From Bathynomus jamesi (lineage: Eukaryota; Arthropoda; Malacostraca; Isopoda; Cirolanidae): a stretch of 64,000 nucleotides of DNA. Of this stretch, positions 63,776-64,000 are shown piece after piece. Positions within the stretch are counted from its first letter, which is position 1. Every line of letters starts with the position of its first letter. The position numbers and the translations under genes were made by a program. The notes below the pieces were generated by a model, which ran no database searches, had not been told where the DNA came from, and was given only the letters and a program-made list of their open reading frames with translations. The stretch is from positions 544,501 to 608,500 of the forward strand of contig JAJOZX010002576.1 in the NCBI GenBank assembly GCA_023014485.1. Reading direction: 5' to 3'.

Positions 63776-64000
63776 TGTTTTCTGGTTATAGACAAACCTT
63801 CCAGGATTGGGAAAGAAGGCGGAAGGGGTTTTTAGTTAAAGAGGTTAACCCTTCCCTTCATTGGGGTAACCAGGCTCCTTCCGCCCTCTCTCCTCTGTAA
63901 CCCCCCCCCCCATCATACTCAGTAGTCATCTCCACCTGCTGGCAAAACTTTTTCGCCAACTATTTTTCATAATCTACTTTTAAAGAAATAAAATGTCTCA
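63776..64000. other. Unassigned; weak inverted repeat
   Basis: aaggcggaagggg at about 63815 and ccttccgcc at 63874 are complementary. A run of 13 C at 63900-63912. The window ends before any partner could be seen. Confidence 0.35.

Overview
This window looks like a gene-free stretch of an animal nuclear genome, most likely an arthropod and probably a decapod crustacean. The reasons are the density of long (TA)n, (CA)n and (GA)n microsatellites, the many dispersed TTAGG/CCTAA runs (the arthropod telomere motif used as interspersed repeat), and the repertoire: Tc1/mariner, hAT and piggyBac-like DNA elements, CR1/L2-, jockey-like and RTE-like LINEs, Penelope-like elements, and SINEs with tRNA and 5S rRNA heads. 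No spliced host gene, operon, intact rRNA or convincing functional tRNA was recognised. All longer protein-coding similarity belongs to mobile elements, and every one seen carries at least one stop, frameshift or truncation.

Layout. 0.1-1.5 kb: Tc1 element with long inverted repeats. 2-5.5 kb: 5S-derived SINE, a LINE tail, two large palindromic hairpins (one split by a hAT MITE with a perfect 8-bp duplication), small TA-inserted MITEs. 7.5-10.3 kb: two mariner-superfamily elements with TA duplications, the second almost full length. 11-14 kb: foldback MITE, LINE tail, SINE, and a Penelope-like element (reverse strand) with RT, GIY-YIG and hammerhead-like remnants. 15.6-16.9 kb: DD34D mariner. 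17-24 kb: hairpin elements, SINEs, MITEs, RTE tail. 24.6-30.3 kb: one reverse-strand CR1-like LINE carrying a 21-copy 80-bp tandem array inside its RT gene, a hAT element (8-bp duplication) and a truncated RTE copy (11-bp duplication). 32-33.4 kb: Tc1. 34.6-35.9 kb: five-unit array of a tRNA-like foldback repeat, with relatives at 39.5 and 45.2 kb. 39-45 kb: MITEs, SINEs, hammerhead-bearing ends. 45.6-47.2 kb: forward LINE, nearly open. 48-52.5 kb: hAT and Tc1-like MITEs and a foldback mariner. 52.9-54.7 kb: LINE split by a TTAA-flanked MITE, then a second Penelope-like element. 56.6-59 kb: LINE split by three nested elements. 59-64 kb: MITEs, LINE tails, minisatellites and a duplicated palindrome/CTAC-repeat block.

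How the parts work together: this is a layered record of transposition, not a pathway. Several insertions can be dated relative to each other because removing the younger element plus one copy of its target duplication restores the older reading frame. The most unusual themes are (1) a short CCTAACC-rich module reused inside at least six differently-ended hairpin elements, (2) a tRNA-like repeat that repeatedly forms inverted dimers, (3) the in-gene 80-bp amplification, and (4) hammerhead-ribozyme-like cores at five Penelope-type ends. Coordinates of degraded elements are accurate to the base where a target duplication is quoted and approximate elsewhere.
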